Positions 1 through 9,481 of a stretch of DNA of 64,000 bases are shown piece after piece. The stretch lies in the NCBI GenBank assembly GCA_944337235.1, contig CALVLK010000006.1:1-64000 (forward strand), in the 5' to 3' direction. Source of the stretch: an uncultured Clostridia bacterium (GTDB lineage Bacteria; Bacillota; Clostridia; Christensenellales; Borkfalkiaceae). The notes beneath the pieces were generated by a model that had not been told where the DNA came from, made no database searches, and saw only the letters and a list, made by a program, of their open reading frames with translations. Position numbers and translations under genes: made by a program. The stretch's first letter is position 1. Every line of letters starts with the position of its first letter.

Positions 1-651
1 CTCGATCTCCTTCCAGCCGCCGATGTACTTTTCGATGAGCACCTGCGTGATGGGCGAGAGCATGAGCCCGTTGTGCGCGATGAGCGAGAGTTCCTCGCTG
101 TCATACGCCACGCCGCCGCCCGCGCCGCCCAGGGTAAATGCTGGCCGCACGATGACGGGATACCCGAGTTTTTCGGCAATGGCAAGGCACTCCTCCACCG
201 TATAGGCGATGTCCGACGGAACGACGGGCTGACCGATCTTCTGCATCGTCTCCTTGAACAGCTCTCTGTCCTCCGCCCGGTCGATGGCGTCGAGCTTGGT
301 GCCGATGAGCTTGACCCCCCACTGATCGAGAAAACCCGATTTGGCGAGTTTGCAGCCGAGCGTGAGCCCCGTCTGCCCGCCCAGCGAGGCGAGCAGGCTG
401 TCCGGTCGCTCCTTGATGATGATGCGCTTGAGCGTATCTTCGGTGAGCGGCTCCAGATAGATCTCGTCGGCGAGCATCTTGTCCGTCATGATGGTCGCGG
501 GGTTGGAATTGCAGAGCACGACGTTCATGCCCGCATCCTTGAGCACGCGGCACGCCTGCGCCCCGGCATAGTCGAATTCGGCGGCCTGACCGATGACGAT
601 CGGCCCCGAGCCGATCACGAGCACCTTTTTGATATCGCTTCTTTTGGGCAT
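1..651 (-). CDS. carB: Carbamoyl-phosphate synthase large subunit, N-terminal part (cut by window edge)
   Basis: Makes carbamoyl phosphate from bicarbonate, ATP and the ammonia released by CarA, for arginine and pyrimidine synthesis. Only the first 217 residues are in the window. They begin [17 protein letters not shown], run through the pre-ATP-grasp domain ([18 protein letters not shown]) and enter the first ATP-grasp domain with its glycine-rich loop ([12 protein letters not shown]). The ATG lies one base after the carA stop, and the last carA codons (AAAGGAG) act as its ribosome binding site, so the two subunits should be translationally coupled. It is the last visible gene of the arg operon. 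The full protein in the family is about 1,060-1,080 residues. Identification is secure. Confidence 0.96.
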   Translation of the reverse strand, partial: MPKRSDIKKVLVIGSGPIVIGQAAEFDYAGAQACRVLKDAGMNVVLCNSNPATIMTDKMLADEIYLEPLTEDTLKRIIIKERPDSLLASLGGQTGLTLGCKLAKSGFLDQWGVKLIGTKLDAIDRAEDRELFKETMQKIGQPVVPSDIAYTVEECLAIAEKLGYPVIVRPAFTLGGAGGGVAYDSEELSLIAHNGLMLSPITQVLIEKYIGGWKEIE

Positions 652-652
652 A

Positions 653-1708
653 TCACATCTCCTTTTTCATGCGTGCAAGAAATTGATCGAACAGGAAGTT
701 GGCGTCGTGCGGGCCCGCACACGCCTCGGGGTGGAACTGTACGGTGGCGGCGTTGAGTTCGGGGTAGTCCACCCCCTCGCAGGTGCCGTCGTTGCCGTTG
801 ATAAAGCTGAGCGTGCCGTTTTTGAGCGAGTCGGACACGACCTCGTATCCATGGTTCTGCGACGAGATGAACACCCGCCCCGTGGCAAGCTGCTTGACGG
901 GCTGATTGGTGCCGCGGTGGCCGTACTTCATCTTGCGCGTTCTGCCGCCCATGGCGAGCGCGAACAGCTGATGCCCCAGGCAGATGCCGAAGATGGGCTT
1001 TCTGCCCGCAAGCTTTCTGATATTTTCGATAATCTCCGTATTCTCGGCGGGGTCGCCCGGCCCGTTCGTGAGCATGATGCCGTCGGGATCGAGCGCAAGC
1101 GCCTCCTCTGCGGGGAAGTCGGCGGGAACGACGGTCACGCGGCAGTTTCTTCGCACCAGCTCGCGCGCGATGTTGTCCTTGGCGCCAAAGTCATACAGCA
1201 CCACGGAATAGCTGCCCCCCTCGCCGAGCACATGCGGCTGCGTGCAGGATACCGCCTTCACGGCGCCCTGTACGCGGTAGGCCTTCAGCGCCTGCATGTC
1301 CGTGAACGGGCGGAAGGTGATGGCGGCGTTCATCACGCCCGCCTCACGCACCGTGCGCGTCAGCTCACGCGTGTCCACGCCATAGACGGCGGGGATGTTC
1401 TGCGCCTTCAGATAATCCTCGATCCTCCCCTCGCAGCGGAAGTTGCTCGGCTCGTCGCACTTTTCGCGCACGATATAGCCCGTCACCCAGCTTCTTGCAC
1501 TCTCGAAGTCGGGCGTCACGCCGTAGTTGCCGATGAGCGGAAAGGTCTGCGTGACGATCTGCCCGTAATAGCTCGGGTCGGTGAGCGTTTCGATGTAACC
1601 CGTCATGCCCGTGGTGAACACGAGCTCGCCGATCACCTCGCGCTCGGCGCCGAAGGAGATGCCCTCGAACACCCTGCCGTTCTCCAATGTGATATATGCC
1701 TTCTTCAT
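653..1708 (-). CDS. carA: Carbamoyl-phosphate synthase small (glutaminase) subunit
   Basis: Hydrolyses glutamine and passes ammonia to CarB. The protein has 351 residues. An N-terminal CPSase small-chain domain covers about residues 1-130, and a class I glutamine amidotransferase domain covers about 165-350, with nucleophile Cys243 in GICLGHQ and the His326/Glu328 pair in FHPEA. I chose the ATG that follows a GGAG box and gives [14 protein letters not shown], the usual N-terminus; an in-frame ATG 33 bases further upstream would add an unconserved stretch and lacks support. It lies 14 bases after argF in the same operon. Carriage inside an arginine operon suggests that it serves arginine supply, although carbamoyl phosphate is shared with pyrimidine synthesis. 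Confidence 0.96.
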   Translation of the reverse strand: MKKAYITLENGRVFEGISFGAEREVIGELVFTTGMTGYIETLTDPSYYGQIVTQTFPLIGNYGVTPDFESARSWVTGYIVREKCDEPSNFRCEGRIEDYLKAQNIPAVYGVDTRELTRTVREAGVMNAAITFRPFTDMQALKAYRVQGAVKAVSCTQPHVLGEGGSYSVVLYDFGAKDNIARELVRRNCRVTVVPADFPAEEALALDPDGIMLTNGPGDPAENTEIIENIRKLAGRKPIFGICLGHQLFALAMGGRTRKMKYGHRGTNQPVKQLATGRVFISSQNHGYEVVSDSLKNGTLSFINGNDGTCEGVDYPELNAATVQFHPEACAGPHDANFLFDQFLARMKKEM

Positions 1709-1722
1709 GGTCGTATCTCCGC

Positions 1723-2625
1723 TCACTTCAGCAGTTTGCAAAGCACCGCCTTCTGGGCATGCAGGCGATTTTCCGCCTCTTCAAAGATCTCGTCCGCATG
1801 CGCCTCGAACACGTCGGCAGTGATCTCCTCCCCGCGGTGCGCGGGCAGGCAGTGCAGCACTATGGCGTCCGGCTTTGCAACGCGCATGAGCGATTCGTTG
1901 ATCTGATACCCCGCAAAGGCACGGCTGCGCGCTGCACGCTCCTCCTCCTGCCCCATGCTCGCCCATACGTCGGTATAGAGCACGTCGGCGTCGCGCGCCG
2001 CCTCTGCGACGTCCTCGGTGATGAGGAAGGAGCCGTTCTCCTTCGCCCACGCCATGAGCGCGGCGTCCGGCTCGAAGCCCTTGGGGCAGGCGATGGCAAA
2101 GGACATGCCCGTCTTGATCGCGCCCACCATGAGGCTGTTTGCCATGTTGTTGCCGTCGCCCACAAAGCACATTTTCAGCCCCTTGAAGCTGCCCTTGCGC
2201 TCGCGGATGGTCATAAGATCGGCAAGGACCTGGCAGGGGTGGCAATAGTCCGTCAGTCCGTTGATGACGGGGATGCTGCCGTAGCGCGCAAGGTCCTCCA
2301 CCTCCTGCTGGGCGAAGGTGCGGATCATGATGCCGTCGAGATAGCGCGACAATACGCGCGCCGTGTCCTCGACGGGCTCGCCGCGCCCGATCTGCAGGTC
2401 GCGGTTGGAGAGAAAGAGCGCATACCCGCCCAGCTCGTACATGCCCACCTCGAAGGAGACGCGCGTGCGGGTGGAGGATTTCTGGAAGATCATGCCCAGC
2501 TTTTTGCCTGCGAGCACGTCGCTGCGCTTTCCGTTCTTGCGCTCGAACTTGAGCTGATCGGCAAGATTGAGCACGGAGAGGATCTCCTCCCGCGTCAGGT
2601 CCATAAGTTTCAATAAGTGCTTCAT
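1723..2625 (-). CDS. argF: Ornithine carbamoyltransferase
   Basis: Condenses ornithine and carbamoyl phosphate to citrulline in the cytoplasm. The 300-residue protein shows the carbamoyl-phosphate loop SSTRTRVSFE near residue 55, the HPCQ motif (DYCHPCQVLADL) near 130, and the HCLPAHRG ornithine-domain motif near 260. The length is normal for the anabolic enzyme. Its ATG overlaps the argD stop by four bases (ATGA), which implies coupled translation. Placement directly before carA-carB puts the producer and the consumer of carbamoyl phosphate on one transcript. Confidence 0.96.
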   Translation of the reverse strand: MKHLLKLMDLTREEILSVLNLADQLKFERKNGKRSDVLAGKKLGMIFQKSSTRTRVSFEVGMYELGGYALFLSNRDLQIGRGEPVEDTARVLSRYLDGIMIRTFAQQEVEDLARYGSIPVINGLTDYCHPCQVLADLMTIRERKGSFKGLKMCFVGDGNNMANSLMVGAIKTGMSFAIACPKGFEPDAALMAWAKENGSFLITEDVAEAARDADVLYTDVWASMGQEEERAARSRAFAGYQINESLMRVAKPDAIVLHCLPAHRGEEITADVFEAHADEIFEEAENRLHAQKAVLCKLLK

Positions 2626-3785
2626 GCCAGTACCTCTCTTAATATCGTAAGACCTTCATCCATTTCCCGTTTGGTGATGCTCAGCGGGGGCAACAGCCGC
2701 ACATAGCCGTGCGCCGTGAGCACGAGCAGCCCGCGCCGCAGGCACTCCCCCGCCACGGCGGAGGCGTCCTTGTCCGTGCGCAGCCCGATCATCATGCCCA
2801 GCCCCGTCACCGCCTGCACGCCGTCGAATCCCCTGAGTTTGGCGCGCAGATATTCGCTCTTCGCCTGTACCTCGAGCAGCATGTCGCCGTTCAGCCGCGA
2901 GATGACGCTGTATGCGCCCGCGCAACTGACGGGGTTCCCCCCGAAGGTGGAGCCGTGCGTGCCCGGGGTATAGACGTGCTCCGTCTTTTCAAAGAACAGG
3001 CACGCGCCCAAAGGAAGTCCGCCCGCGATCCCCTTGGAGAGGGTGACGATATCGGGCGAGATCCCGTACTGTTCATAGGCGCAGAAGGTGCCCGTTCTTC
3101 CCATGCCGCACTGCACCTCGTCGCAGATGAGCAAGATGTCCCGCGCGCGGCAGAAGTCGCCCAGTGCGGCGACAAAGTTCTTATCGAGCGCCCTGACGCC
3201 CCCTTCGCCCTGCACGCACTCGATCATGATCGCGCAGGTGCTCTCGTCGGCGACGCGGCGCATGTCCTGCATGTTCGCCTCCGCATAGTCCACCTCCGGC
3301 ACGAAGGGTCCGAAGTCGCGGTGAAACTCCTCCTGCCCCGTCGCCGTGAGCGTGAACAGCGTGCGCCCGTGAAAGCTCCCCTTGAGCGTGACGATCTTCG
3401 CCCTGCCCGCACCGTAGCGGTCAGAGGAATACTTGCGCGCCGCCTTGAGCGCGCACTCGTTCGCCTCCGCGCCCGAGTTGCCGAAAAAGACCCGCCTGGC
3501 GCCCGTGCGTTCGCACAGAAGCTGCATGAGCTTTGCCTGCGGCTCGCTGTAATAGAGGTTGCTCGTGTGCTGGATGCAGTTGAGCTGCTCCACGACCGCC
3601 TGCTTCCATTCCTCGTCGTTGACGCCGAAGATATTCACGCCGATCCCCGCGCCGAAATCGATATATGTCCTGCCCTCGCTGTCGGTGAGCGTCGCCCCCT
3701 TGCCGCCCGCAAGCGCAATGGGGAAGCGGGCGAACGTCTCTGCGCCGTATGCCGCGTCCAGGCGTCTGATCTCTTCAAAATTCAT
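2622..3785 (-). CDS. argD: Acetylornithine aminotransferase
   Basis: A PLP-dependent class III aminotransferase that converts N-acetylglutamate semialdehyde to N-acetylornithine. The 387 residues include the cofactor-binding GNSGAEANE segment near 102, CDEVQCGMGRTG near 221-232, and the Schiff-base lysine Lys251 in TLSKGIAGG. It is preceded by a 49-base gap after argB, the largest gap in the operon, which contains a GGAG-type ribosome binding site but no obvious terminator. A broader succinyl-diaminopimelate aminotransferase role is known in some ArgD enzymes, but the context here is purely arginine synthesis. Confidence 0.95.
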   Translation of the reverse strand: MNFEEIRRLDAAYGAETFARFPIALAGGKGATLTDSEGRTYIDFGAGIGVNIFGVNDEEWKQAVVEQLNCIQHTSNLYYSEPQAKLMQLLCERTGARRVFFGNSGAEANECALKAARKYSSDRYGAGRAKIVTLKGSFHGRTLFTLTATGQEEFHRDFGPFVPEVDYAEANMQDMRRVADESTCAIMIECVQGEGGVRALDKNFVAALGDFCRARDILLICDEVQCGMGRTGTFCAYEQYGISPDIVTLSKGIAGGLPLGACLFFEKTEHVYTPGTHGSTFGGNPVSCAGAYSVISRLNGDMLLEVQAKSEYLRAKLRGFDGVQAVTGLGMMIGLRTDKDASAVAGECLRRGLLVLTAHGYVRLLPPLSITKREMDEGLTILREVLA

Positions 3786-3834
3786 GGTTATCTCCTTGTG
3801 CGGCGCTGCCGCGGTAAAAAAGACGATTGATCGC

Positions 3835-4692
3835 TCAGTCGCCTTTCACAAACATCGTTCCCATTCCCTCGTCCGAGAGCAGTTCGAGGATCAGGGAATG
3901 CTTGACCCTTCCGTCCGTGATGAATACCCTGCCCACGCCGCGGCGGATCGCCTCGTGGCAGCAATGCACCTTGGGGATCATGCCGCCCTGGATGACACCC
4001 TCCTTGATGAGGGCGGGGATGTCGGAAACGAACACCTTTCGGATGAGGCTGTCGGGATCGTTGCGGTCGCGCAGCAGCCCGCGGATGTCCGTCATGAGGA
4101 TGAGGCTCTCCGCCTGCAGCGCCCCCGCAATGGCAGAGGCCGCCGTATCGGCGTTGACGTTGTAGATATTGCCTGTGTTGTCAAACCCGACCGAAGAGAC
4201 GACGGGAAGATACCCCTTTTCGAGCAGGTCGAGCACGACGCCCGTATCCACCCTGGTGATCTTGCCCACAAAGCCGAGATCTTCGCTCTCCTTCTCGCAC
4301 CACAACAATTCGCCGTCGATGCCGCAGATGCCCACGGACCTGGCGCCAAGCGCGTTCAGCCGATGCACGAGCTCCTTGTTCACCTTCCCCGCGAGCACCA
4401 TGCGCACGACCTCCGCCGTCTCCTCATCGGTATAGCGCAGTCCGTTGACAAAGCGCGAGGGAATGCCCATGCGCGCAAGCGTCTGATTGATCTCCGGTCC
4501 GCCGCCGTGCACAAGCACGACGCGGATGCCGACAAAGCGCAGCAGCGCCAGATCGCGCATGACGAGCTGTTTGAGCGTATCGTCGATCATGGCGTTCCCG
4601 CCGTATTTGATGACGAGAATCTTACCCTGATATTTTGTGATATAGGGCATTGCTTCGAGCAATACCTCTGCCTGTTCCTCTTTTCCGATCAC
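3835..4692 (-). CDS. argB: Acetylglutamate kinase
   Basis: Phosphorylates N-acetylglutamate in the second step of ornithine synthesis. The 285-residue amino acid kinase fold is clear from VIKYGGNAMID at residues 26-36 (phosphate-binding lysine and glycines), VLVHGGGPEIN for acetylglutamate binding, and NVNADTAASAIA for nucleotide binding. The start ATG overlaps the argJ stop by four bases. Arginine-sensitive ArgB enzymes carry an extra N-terminal helix; this one has only a short extension (MIGKEEQAEVLLEAMPYI), so feedback inhibition cannot be read with confidence. Confidence 0.95.
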   Translation of the reverse strand: MIGKEEQAEVLLEAMPYITKYQGKILVIKYGGNAMIDDTLKQLVMRDLALLRFVGIRVVLVHGGGPEINQTLARMGIPSRFVNGLRYTDEETAEVVRMVLAGKVNKELVHRLNALGARSVGICGIDGELLWCEKESEDLGFVGKITRVDTGVVLDLLEKGYLPVVSSVGFDNTGNIYNVNADTAASAIAGALQAESLILMTDIRGLLRDRNDPDSLIRKVFVSDIPALIKEGVIQGGMIPKVHCCHEAIRRGVGRVFITDGRVKHSLILELLSDEGMGTMFVKGD

Positions 4693-5915
4693 GTCCGATA
4701 ATCTCCGTTGATTTTGACATAGTCATAGGTGAGGTCGCACCCCCACGCCGTCGCCTCTTCGGCGCCGCCGTTGAGCCTTACGTCGATCACGATCTCCTTT
4801 TCCGTAAGCACGCGCTTTGCAAACTCCTCCGAAAAGGCCACGGCGCTCCCCTGCCGGTAGGCGGGCAGCGTTCCCGCCGCCGAGATGAAGTCCACGTCGA
4901 TCGCCTGCGGATCGAGATCGGCGCCCGAATAGCCGAGCGCGCACATCACCCTGCCGCCGTTGGCGTCCGCGCCGAAGATCATCGCCTTGACCAGGTTGGA
5001 ATTGACGACGGACTTTGCCGCAAGGCGGGCGTCGCGCTTGCTTTTGGCGCCGTGCACGCGGCACTCGATGAGGTGCGTCGCTCCCTCGCCGTCGGCGGCG
5101 AGCTTTTTGCACATCGCCATCGTCACGGCGTGCAGCGCCGCCTGAAAGATCTCAAACGATCCCCCCTCCTCTTCGATAGGAGCGTTGCCCGCAAGCCCGC
5201 TTGCCATGATGCAGAGGGTGTCGTTGGTGGAGGTATCCCTGTCCACCGAGAGCATATTCATGGAATCTTTCACGTCCTCCGAGATCGCCTTCTGCAGCAT
5301 GGGTGCGGAGATGGCGCAGTCGGTGGTGATGAACATGAGCATGGTCGCCATGTTCGGGCAGATCATGCCAACGCCCTTTGCAATGGCGCCGATGCGGCAC
5401 TCCGTATCGCCGATCATGAAGGAATAGGCGATCTCCTTGCGGACGAGGTCGGTCGTCATGATCGCCTCGGCGGCCGCACTGCTCCCCTCTGCGGAGGAGG
5501 AGAGCCCCTCCGAAAGTTCCTGCATGCCCGCGGCAATGGGATCGATCGAGAGCGTCTGCCCGATGACCCCCGTGCTTGCGACGACGACGTCCTCCGCCTT
5601 CACCCCCGTATAGCGGGCGGCGAGAACGCACATCTCCTCCGCGATCTCCACGCCGTTGGCGTTGCAGGTGTTGGCGTTGCCGCTGTTCACGATCACAGCC
5701 TGTGCAATGCCGTCTTTTACATGTTCCCGCGTGACGAGAATAGGCGCGCCCTTGACGAGATTGGTCGTGTAGACGCAAGCCGTATTGCAGGGGACCTTGG
5801 CAAGAATGAGTGCAAGATCCCGTTTTACTTTATTTTTGCGGATGCCGCAGTGGATGCCGTTTGCCGAAAATCCCCTTGCCGCGCACACGCCGCCTTGAAT
5901 TTCATTGAGTGTCAT
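4689..5915 (-). CDS. argJ: Bifunctional ornithine acetyltransferase / N-acetylglutamate synthase
   Basis: Transfers the acetyl group from acetylornithine back to glutamate, closing the cyclic ornithine pathway. The protein has 408 residues. ArgJ precursors cut themselves into alpha and beta chains at an Ala-Thr bond; here the site is CPNMATML, with Thr191 as the new N-terminal nucleophile, and the oxyanion Thr-Gly pair sits in VASTGVIGQ (Thr115-Gly116). The C-terminus NGDYRT is conserved in the family. No argE or separate argA lies in this operon, which fits the cyclic route. Whether it can also use acetyl-CoA cannot be told from sequence. Confidence 0.95.
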   Translation of the reverse strand: MTLNEIQGGVCAARGFSANGIHCGIRKNKVKRDLALILAKVPCNTACVYTTNLVKGAPILVTREHVKDGIAQAVIVNSGNANTCNANGVEIAEEMCVLAARYTGVKAEDVVVASTGVIGQTLSIDPIAAGMQELSEGLSSSAEGSSAAAEAIMTTDLVRKEIAYSFMIGDTECRIGAIAKGVGMICPNMATMLMFITTDCAISAPMLQKAISEDVKDSMNMLSVDRDTSTNDTLCIMASGLAGNAPIEEEGGSFEIFQAALHAVTMAMCKKLAADGEGATHLIECRVHGAKSKRDARLAAKSVVNSNLVKAMIFGADANGGRVMCALGYSGADLDPQAIDVDFISAAGTLPAYRQGSAVAFSEEFAKRVLTEKEIVIDVRLNGGAEEATAWGCDLTYDYVKINGDYRT

Positions 5916-5936
5916 AGATCAAACCTTTTTGTTGTT

Positions 5937-6860
5937 TTACAGAGAGTATCCTTCGTCCAGCCCGAGCGCGATGTTCATGTTCTGCACGGCGGCGCCGCTT
6001 GCGCCCTTGCCGAGATTGTCCAGCCGCGCCGTGAGCAGCAGTCGCTCCTCGTTGCCGTTGACAAAGATCTCCAGCATGTTCGTACCGTTGCACGCGTTCG
6101 CCGCCAGATAGCCGCTCTCCTCCCGTGCAAGGCGGACAAATTTACAGCCCGCATAGTGCTCCTTATACAGCTCCTCCAGCCCCTTCACGCCGAGCGGCGC
6201 CTTCATGAGGTCGGAAAAGAGCGGAACGCTCACGCTCATGCCGCAGGCGTAGTCGCAGATATAGGGATCGAAGACGGGCGTCCGCGTGAGCGCGCACACC
6301 TTCTGCATCTCGGGCAGGTGCTTGTGCGTCTGCGAAAGCGCGTACAGCCGCGGCGTGTCGAGCGCGGGATCGCGCACGGGCGCCTCGTACTCAGCAATGC
6401 CTTTCTTTCCCGCGCCGGTATAGCCGCTGACGGCATGGCAGACGAGGGGGTAGTCCGCCGCCACGACGCCGTGTCTTATAAGCGGATACACGAGCGCGAT
6501 GAACCCGCTCGCATAGCAGCCGGGGTTGGCGATGCGTTTCGCAGCGGCGATCGCCGCGCGATGCTCCTTGGAGAGCTCGGGAAAGCCGTACGCCCAGCCC
6601 TCCGCCGTGCGATGCGCCGTAGAGGCATCGATCACGATCGTATGCTCGTTTTCCACGAGCGCCGCGGCCTCGCGGGCGACGTCGTCGGGCAGGCACAGAA
6701 AGACGACGTCGGACGCGTTCATCGCCGCTTTCCGCACGGCGACATCCTTGCGTAAATCCTCGGAAAGCGAGACGATGCTCAGATCGTCCCGCTTTTCCAG
6801 CCGTTCGTATATCTTCAGACCGGTCGTTCCCGCCCGTCCGTCAATGAATACCTTTGTCAT
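5937..6860 (-). CDS. argC: N-acetyl-gamma-glutamyl-phosphate reductase, short type
   Basis: Reduces acetylglutamyl phosphate to the semialdehyde with NADPH. The 307-residue length and the N-terminus [21 protein letters not shown] mark the shorter ArgC class (about 310 residues) rather than the 345-residue class. The catalytic cysteine is Cys115 in [10 protein letters not shown]. The GRAGTTG segment is the dinucleotide-binding loop. The ATG overlaps the argG stop by four bases, and a gap of about 20 bases leads to argJ. Confidence 0.95.
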   Translation of the reverse strand: MTKVFIDGRAGTTGLKIYERLEKRDDLSIVSLSEDLRKDVAVRKAAMNASDVVFLCLPDDVAREAAALVENEHTIVIDASTAHRTAEGWAYGFPELSKEHRAAIAAAKRIANPGCYASGFIALVYPLIRHGVVAADYPLVCHAVSGYTGAGKKGIAEYEAPVRDPALDTPRLYALSQTHKHLPEMQKVCALTRTPVFDPYICDYACGMSVSVPLFSDLMKAPLGVKGLEELYKEHYAGCKFVRLAREESGYLAANACNGTNMLEIFVNGNEERLLLTARLDNLGKGASGAAVQNMNIALGLDEGYSL

Positions 6861-8083
6861 TTACGCGCCTTGTCGAGCATCGCCTTCACCTTGATGGGCA
6901 GCCCGAAGAGGTTGATGAAGCCCTCGGCGTCCTTCTGCGAATATGCCCCGCCGTCGTCGGAGAAGGTTGCAATGTTCTCGCTGTACAGCGAATAGGGAGA
7001 GGTGATGCCTGCGCTCGTGACGTTGCCCTTGTAGATGCGCAGCTTGACCTCGCCCGTCACGCGCTCCTGCGTCTTTGTGACAAAGGCGGAGAGCGCCTCT
7101 CTGAGGGGGGTGAACCACTGCCCGTCGTACACCAGCTCGCCGAATTTGAGCGCGACGAGCTGCTTGTAGTGCTGCGTCGCCTTGTCCAGCGTGATCGTCT
7201 CGAGCAGGCGGTGCGCCTCATACAGAATGGTGCCGCCCGGGGTCTCGTACACGCCGCGCGACTTCATGCCGACAAGGCGGTTTTCCACAAGGTCGGCAAG
7301 TCCCACGCCGTTTTCGCCGCCCACGCGGTTGAGCGTTTCGATGATCTCCACCGCGCCCATCATTTTGCCGTCAATGGCGGTGGGGATGCCCTTTTCAAAG
7401 CGGATGCTCAGGTATGTGGGGCGGTCGGGCGCTTGAACGGGCGAGACGCCCATCTCCAGGAAGCCCTCCTTTTCGTACTGCGGCTCGTTGGCGGGATCTT
7501 CAAGATCCAGCCCCTCGTGCGAGAGGTGCCACAGGTTCTTGTCCTTGGAATAGTTGGTCTCGCGGCTGATCTTCAGGGGGATGTTGTGCGCCTCGGCGTA
7601 TTCGATCTCCTCCTCGCGGCTCTTGATGTCCCAGATGCGCCAGGGCGCGATGATGGTCATTTCGGGGGCGAACGCCTTGATGGTCAGTTCAAAGCGGACC
7701 TGATCGTTCCCCTTCCCCGTACAGCCGTGGCAGATGGCGTCGGCGCCCTCCTTCTTGGCGATCTCCACGATCGCCTTTGCGATGACGGGGCGCGCAAACG
7801 ACGTTCCGAGCAGATATTTATCCTCGTACACCGCCCCCGCCTGCATGGTGGGGAAGATGTAGTCCTCTACAAATTCCTTCTTCAGATCGAGCACATAGAG
7901 CTTGCTTGCGCCCGTCTTTTTTGCCTTTTCCTCGAGGCCGTCGAGCTCGGTCCCCTGCCCCACGTCTCCCGATACGGCAATGACCTCGCAGTTGTCGTAA
8001 TGCTCCTTCAGCCACGGGATGATGATGGAGGTATCCAACCCGCCCGAATATGCCAGAACGACCTTTTTGATCTTCTTTGTCAT
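6857..8083 (-). CDS. argG: Argininosuccinate synthase
   Basis: Joins citrulline and aspartate with ATP. The 408 residues begin with the PP-loop [16 protein letters not shown], and [15 protein letters not shown] is the citrulline/aspartate-binding segment. It is the first gene of the operon, about 38 bases after the predicted transcription start, with an AGGAG sequence ahead of the ATG. ArgH, the next enzyme of the pathway, is not in this window and must lie elsewhere if the pathway is complete. Confidence 0.96.
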   Translation of the reverse strand: MTKKIKKVVLAYSGGLDTSIIIPWLKEHYDNCEVIAVSGDVGQGTELDGLEEKAKKTGASKLYVLDLKKEFVEDYIFPTMQAGAVYEDKYLLGTSFARPVIAKAIVEIAKKEGADAICHGCTGKGNDQVRFELTIKAFAPEMTIIAPWRIWDIKSREEEIEYAEAHNIPLKISRETNYSKDKNLWHLSHEGLDLEDPANEPQYEKEGFLEMGVSPVQAPDRPTYLSIRFEKGIPTAIDGKMMGAVEIIETLNRVGGENGVGLADLVENRLVGMKSRGVYETPGGTILYEAHRLLETITLDKATQHYKQLVALKFGELVYDGQWFTPLREALSAFVTKTQERVTGEVKLRIYKGNVTSAGITSPYSLYSENIATFSDDGGAYSQKDAEGFINLFGLPIKVKAMLDKARK

Positions 8084-8120
8084 GATCCTTTCTCCTGTAT
8101 GTCTTTTCTGTATATGATAT

Positions 8121-8156
8121 CGACTCTATTATATCCGACGCCGCCCCAACCGTCAA
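8121..8156 (-). promoter_or_regulatory. Promoter of the arg-car operon
   Basis: A near-perfect sigma-A promoter reading leftwards: -35 TTGACG (8151-8156), a 17-base spacer, and -10 TATAAT (8128-8133). Transcription should start near 8121, leaving a leader of about 38 bases before argG. I looked for a T-box, a leader peptide and an ArgR-type box and saw none that was convincing. A loosely palindromic ATATCATATA lies in the short leader. Confidence 0.85.
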
Positions 8157-8169
8157 GCGATTCTCGCCG

Positions 8170-8667
8170 TCACGGCTCCTCAACTTCATCCATGTCGGGA
8201 TAAAAACGGGCGATCTCCTCGCGCGAGAACTGTTCGTCGCTGTAACGGGAGAAGGGCGCATGCTTCCAGAAAATGAAGCTGTCGCGCGAATCCTGCGTCT
8301 GAAAGGTACAGATATAGCGGCTGCGCTTGGCGCGGACCCGAATGCATCCTCGTTTGACGTCGTAGGTGAACGTCTTGCGCTTGGTGATGAGGTGCACCAC
8401 CTTGTCCGTCACCTCGATGCCGAGCACGGTGCCCATCGACACCTGCAGCGAGTAAAAGCCGTAGAACACGAGATACCCCAGCGCAATGGCGGCGCACAAC
8501 AGCGCAAAGAGAACGCGGTAGCTCCCGACGGAATTCACCGCGTACACGAGCAGGACCATGAGCACGGGAAAACAGATCACGGCGAGCGCGATAAGCAGTT
8601 TCCTCATGATATTGACATATTTCTGCGGCCCCGCCTTGACGCGCGGCGGCAGCTTGTTCTTCTTCAT
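8170..8667 (-). CDS. Small membrane protein of unknown function
   Basis: A 165-residue protein not recognised as a known family. A basic N-terminus (MKKNKLPPRVKAGPQKY) is followed by two adjacent hydrophobic helices at about residues 21-45 and 50-75. The soluble C-terminal domain of about 90 residues is rich in charged and aromatic residues (KRKTFTYDVKRG, RSRYICTFQ). The layout resembles small bacterial proteins with a PH- or YcxB-like cytosolic domain after two membrane helices, but that is a guess. The ATG overlaps the thioesterase stop by four bases, so the two are co-expressed and coupled. An alternative overlapping frame (8186-8683) lacks hydrophobic segments and was discarded. Confidence 0.75.
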   Translation of the reverse strand: MKKNKLPPRVKAGPQKYVNIMRKLLIALAVICFPVLMVLLVYAVNSVGSYRVLFALLCAAIALGYLVFYGFYSLQVSMGTVLGIEVTDKVVHLITKRKTFTYDVKRGCIRVRAKRSRYICTFQTQDSRDSFIFWKHAPFSRYSDEQFSREEIARFYPDMDEVEEP

Positions 8668-9404
8668 TGCGCCCTCTCCTCATCGAACCGGATCACGCAC
8701 TGCGAAAGAAGCACGTCGCCGTCGACGGCATGCAGAATGCTCTCCCCCGCCCCGTCCTTGCGCAGCAGCGTAAGCTCCTGCGGCGGCTTTGCCTGCTTGT
8801 CGTAGGCGATGCAGAAACTCTTTACCCGGCGCGCGGCAAGCTCCTCCATCGAGAAGCAATCGAAAAAGAAGTCGGCATACCGCGTGTTGTTGGCGTGCAG
8901 ATAATGGTCGCAATGAGAGGGCAGCACGCGCATGCGCCCTGCCTCAAAAAATCCCTCCGTCCGCGGGATGCGCCACTGCGCCTGTACGCTCTTTTCTGGG
9001 TTATAGGGGCAGCGTTCGTGGATCTCGCCGAGCGCGGAGGGCGAGAGCAGGCGGAAGGTGTTCAGATCGACGAGCGCCCACCGCGACGCAAGCGCCGCCA
9101 CGACCTCTTCCCCGCATTTGATGCGATAGTCGCGCTCGAAAAAGGCAAGGCGGGGCGGCAGCGGCCACGTCTCCACGCAGACGCGCTCGCCCGCGTGCAC
9201 GGGACGGGCGATCTCGCAATAACTCGCTACGATGATGAACCCCATATCTCTGGGGCGAAGCGCGTCGTACCCGAAGCCGAGCTCGTCCGCACTCGTTCCC
9301 GCCGCCTCCTGTGCATAGGAGAGCAGCGCCGAGGGCTTCAGTTCATCCTTGAAGTCCAGCTCCGTCCAGCGCACATCAAAAAACCGTCTGTGACAATATT
9401 CCAT
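8664..9404 (-). CDS. Acyl-ACP thioesterase (FatA/FatB type)
   Basis: Releases fatty acids from acyl carrier protein in the cytoplasm. The 246-residue length and two hot-dog folds fit the bacterial acyl-ACP thioesterase family. The N-terminal half carries DVRWTELDFKDELKPSALLSYAQEA, and the C-terminal half carries HCDHYLHANNTRYADFFFD, matching the conserved D-x-N-x-H-x-NN region. The N-terminus is conserved from MEYCHRRFFDV, and the next Met is about 50 residues in, so this start is firm although no Shine-Dalgarno sequence precedes it; the promoter lies only nine bases upstream. It is coupled to the downstream membrane protein. Confidence 0.9.
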   Translation of the reverse strand: MEYCHRRFFDVRWTELDFKDELKPSALLSYAQEAAGTSADELGFGYDALRPRDMGFIIVASYCEIARPVHAGERVCVETWPLPPRLAFFERDYRIKCGEEVVAALASRWALVDLNTFRLLSPSALGEIHERCPYNPEKSVQAQWRIPRTEGFFEAGRMRVLPSHCDHYLHANNTRYADFFFDCFSMEELAARRVKSFCIAYDKQAKPPQELTLLRKDGAGESILHAVDGDVLLSQCVIRFDEERAQ

Positions 9405-9413
9405 ACGGCTTTT

Positions 9414-9442
9414 ATTCTATCATATGTACATGGAAAAGTCAA
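9414..9442 (-). promoter_or_regulatory. Promoter of the thioesterase gene, predicted to give a leaderless mRNA
   Basis: Leftward -35 TTGACT (9437-9442), a 17-base spacer and -10 TAGAAT (9414-9419). Only nine bases (AAAAGCCGT) separate the -10 from the ATG, so the transcript should begin within about three bases of the start codon. No ribosome binding site is visible. Confidence 0.75.
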
Positions 9443-9481
9443 GGCAAATGCAAAGATTTGCCCCGCCCGTACAAGAAAGCC

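Noticed and set aside
4650..6755. Long open frames antisense to argJ/argC, and similar ones antisense to the portal (17505-19571), the MacB transporter (48280-50541) and the ABC permease (51952-54120)
   Set aside because: Each mirrors a gene with clear conserved motifs. The products are Arg/His/Ala-rich without domains, as expected of antisense frames in GC-rich DNA.
8084..8120. Arginine attenuator or T-box before argG
   Set aside because: The leader is only about 38 bases, with no terminator, leader peptide or specifier.
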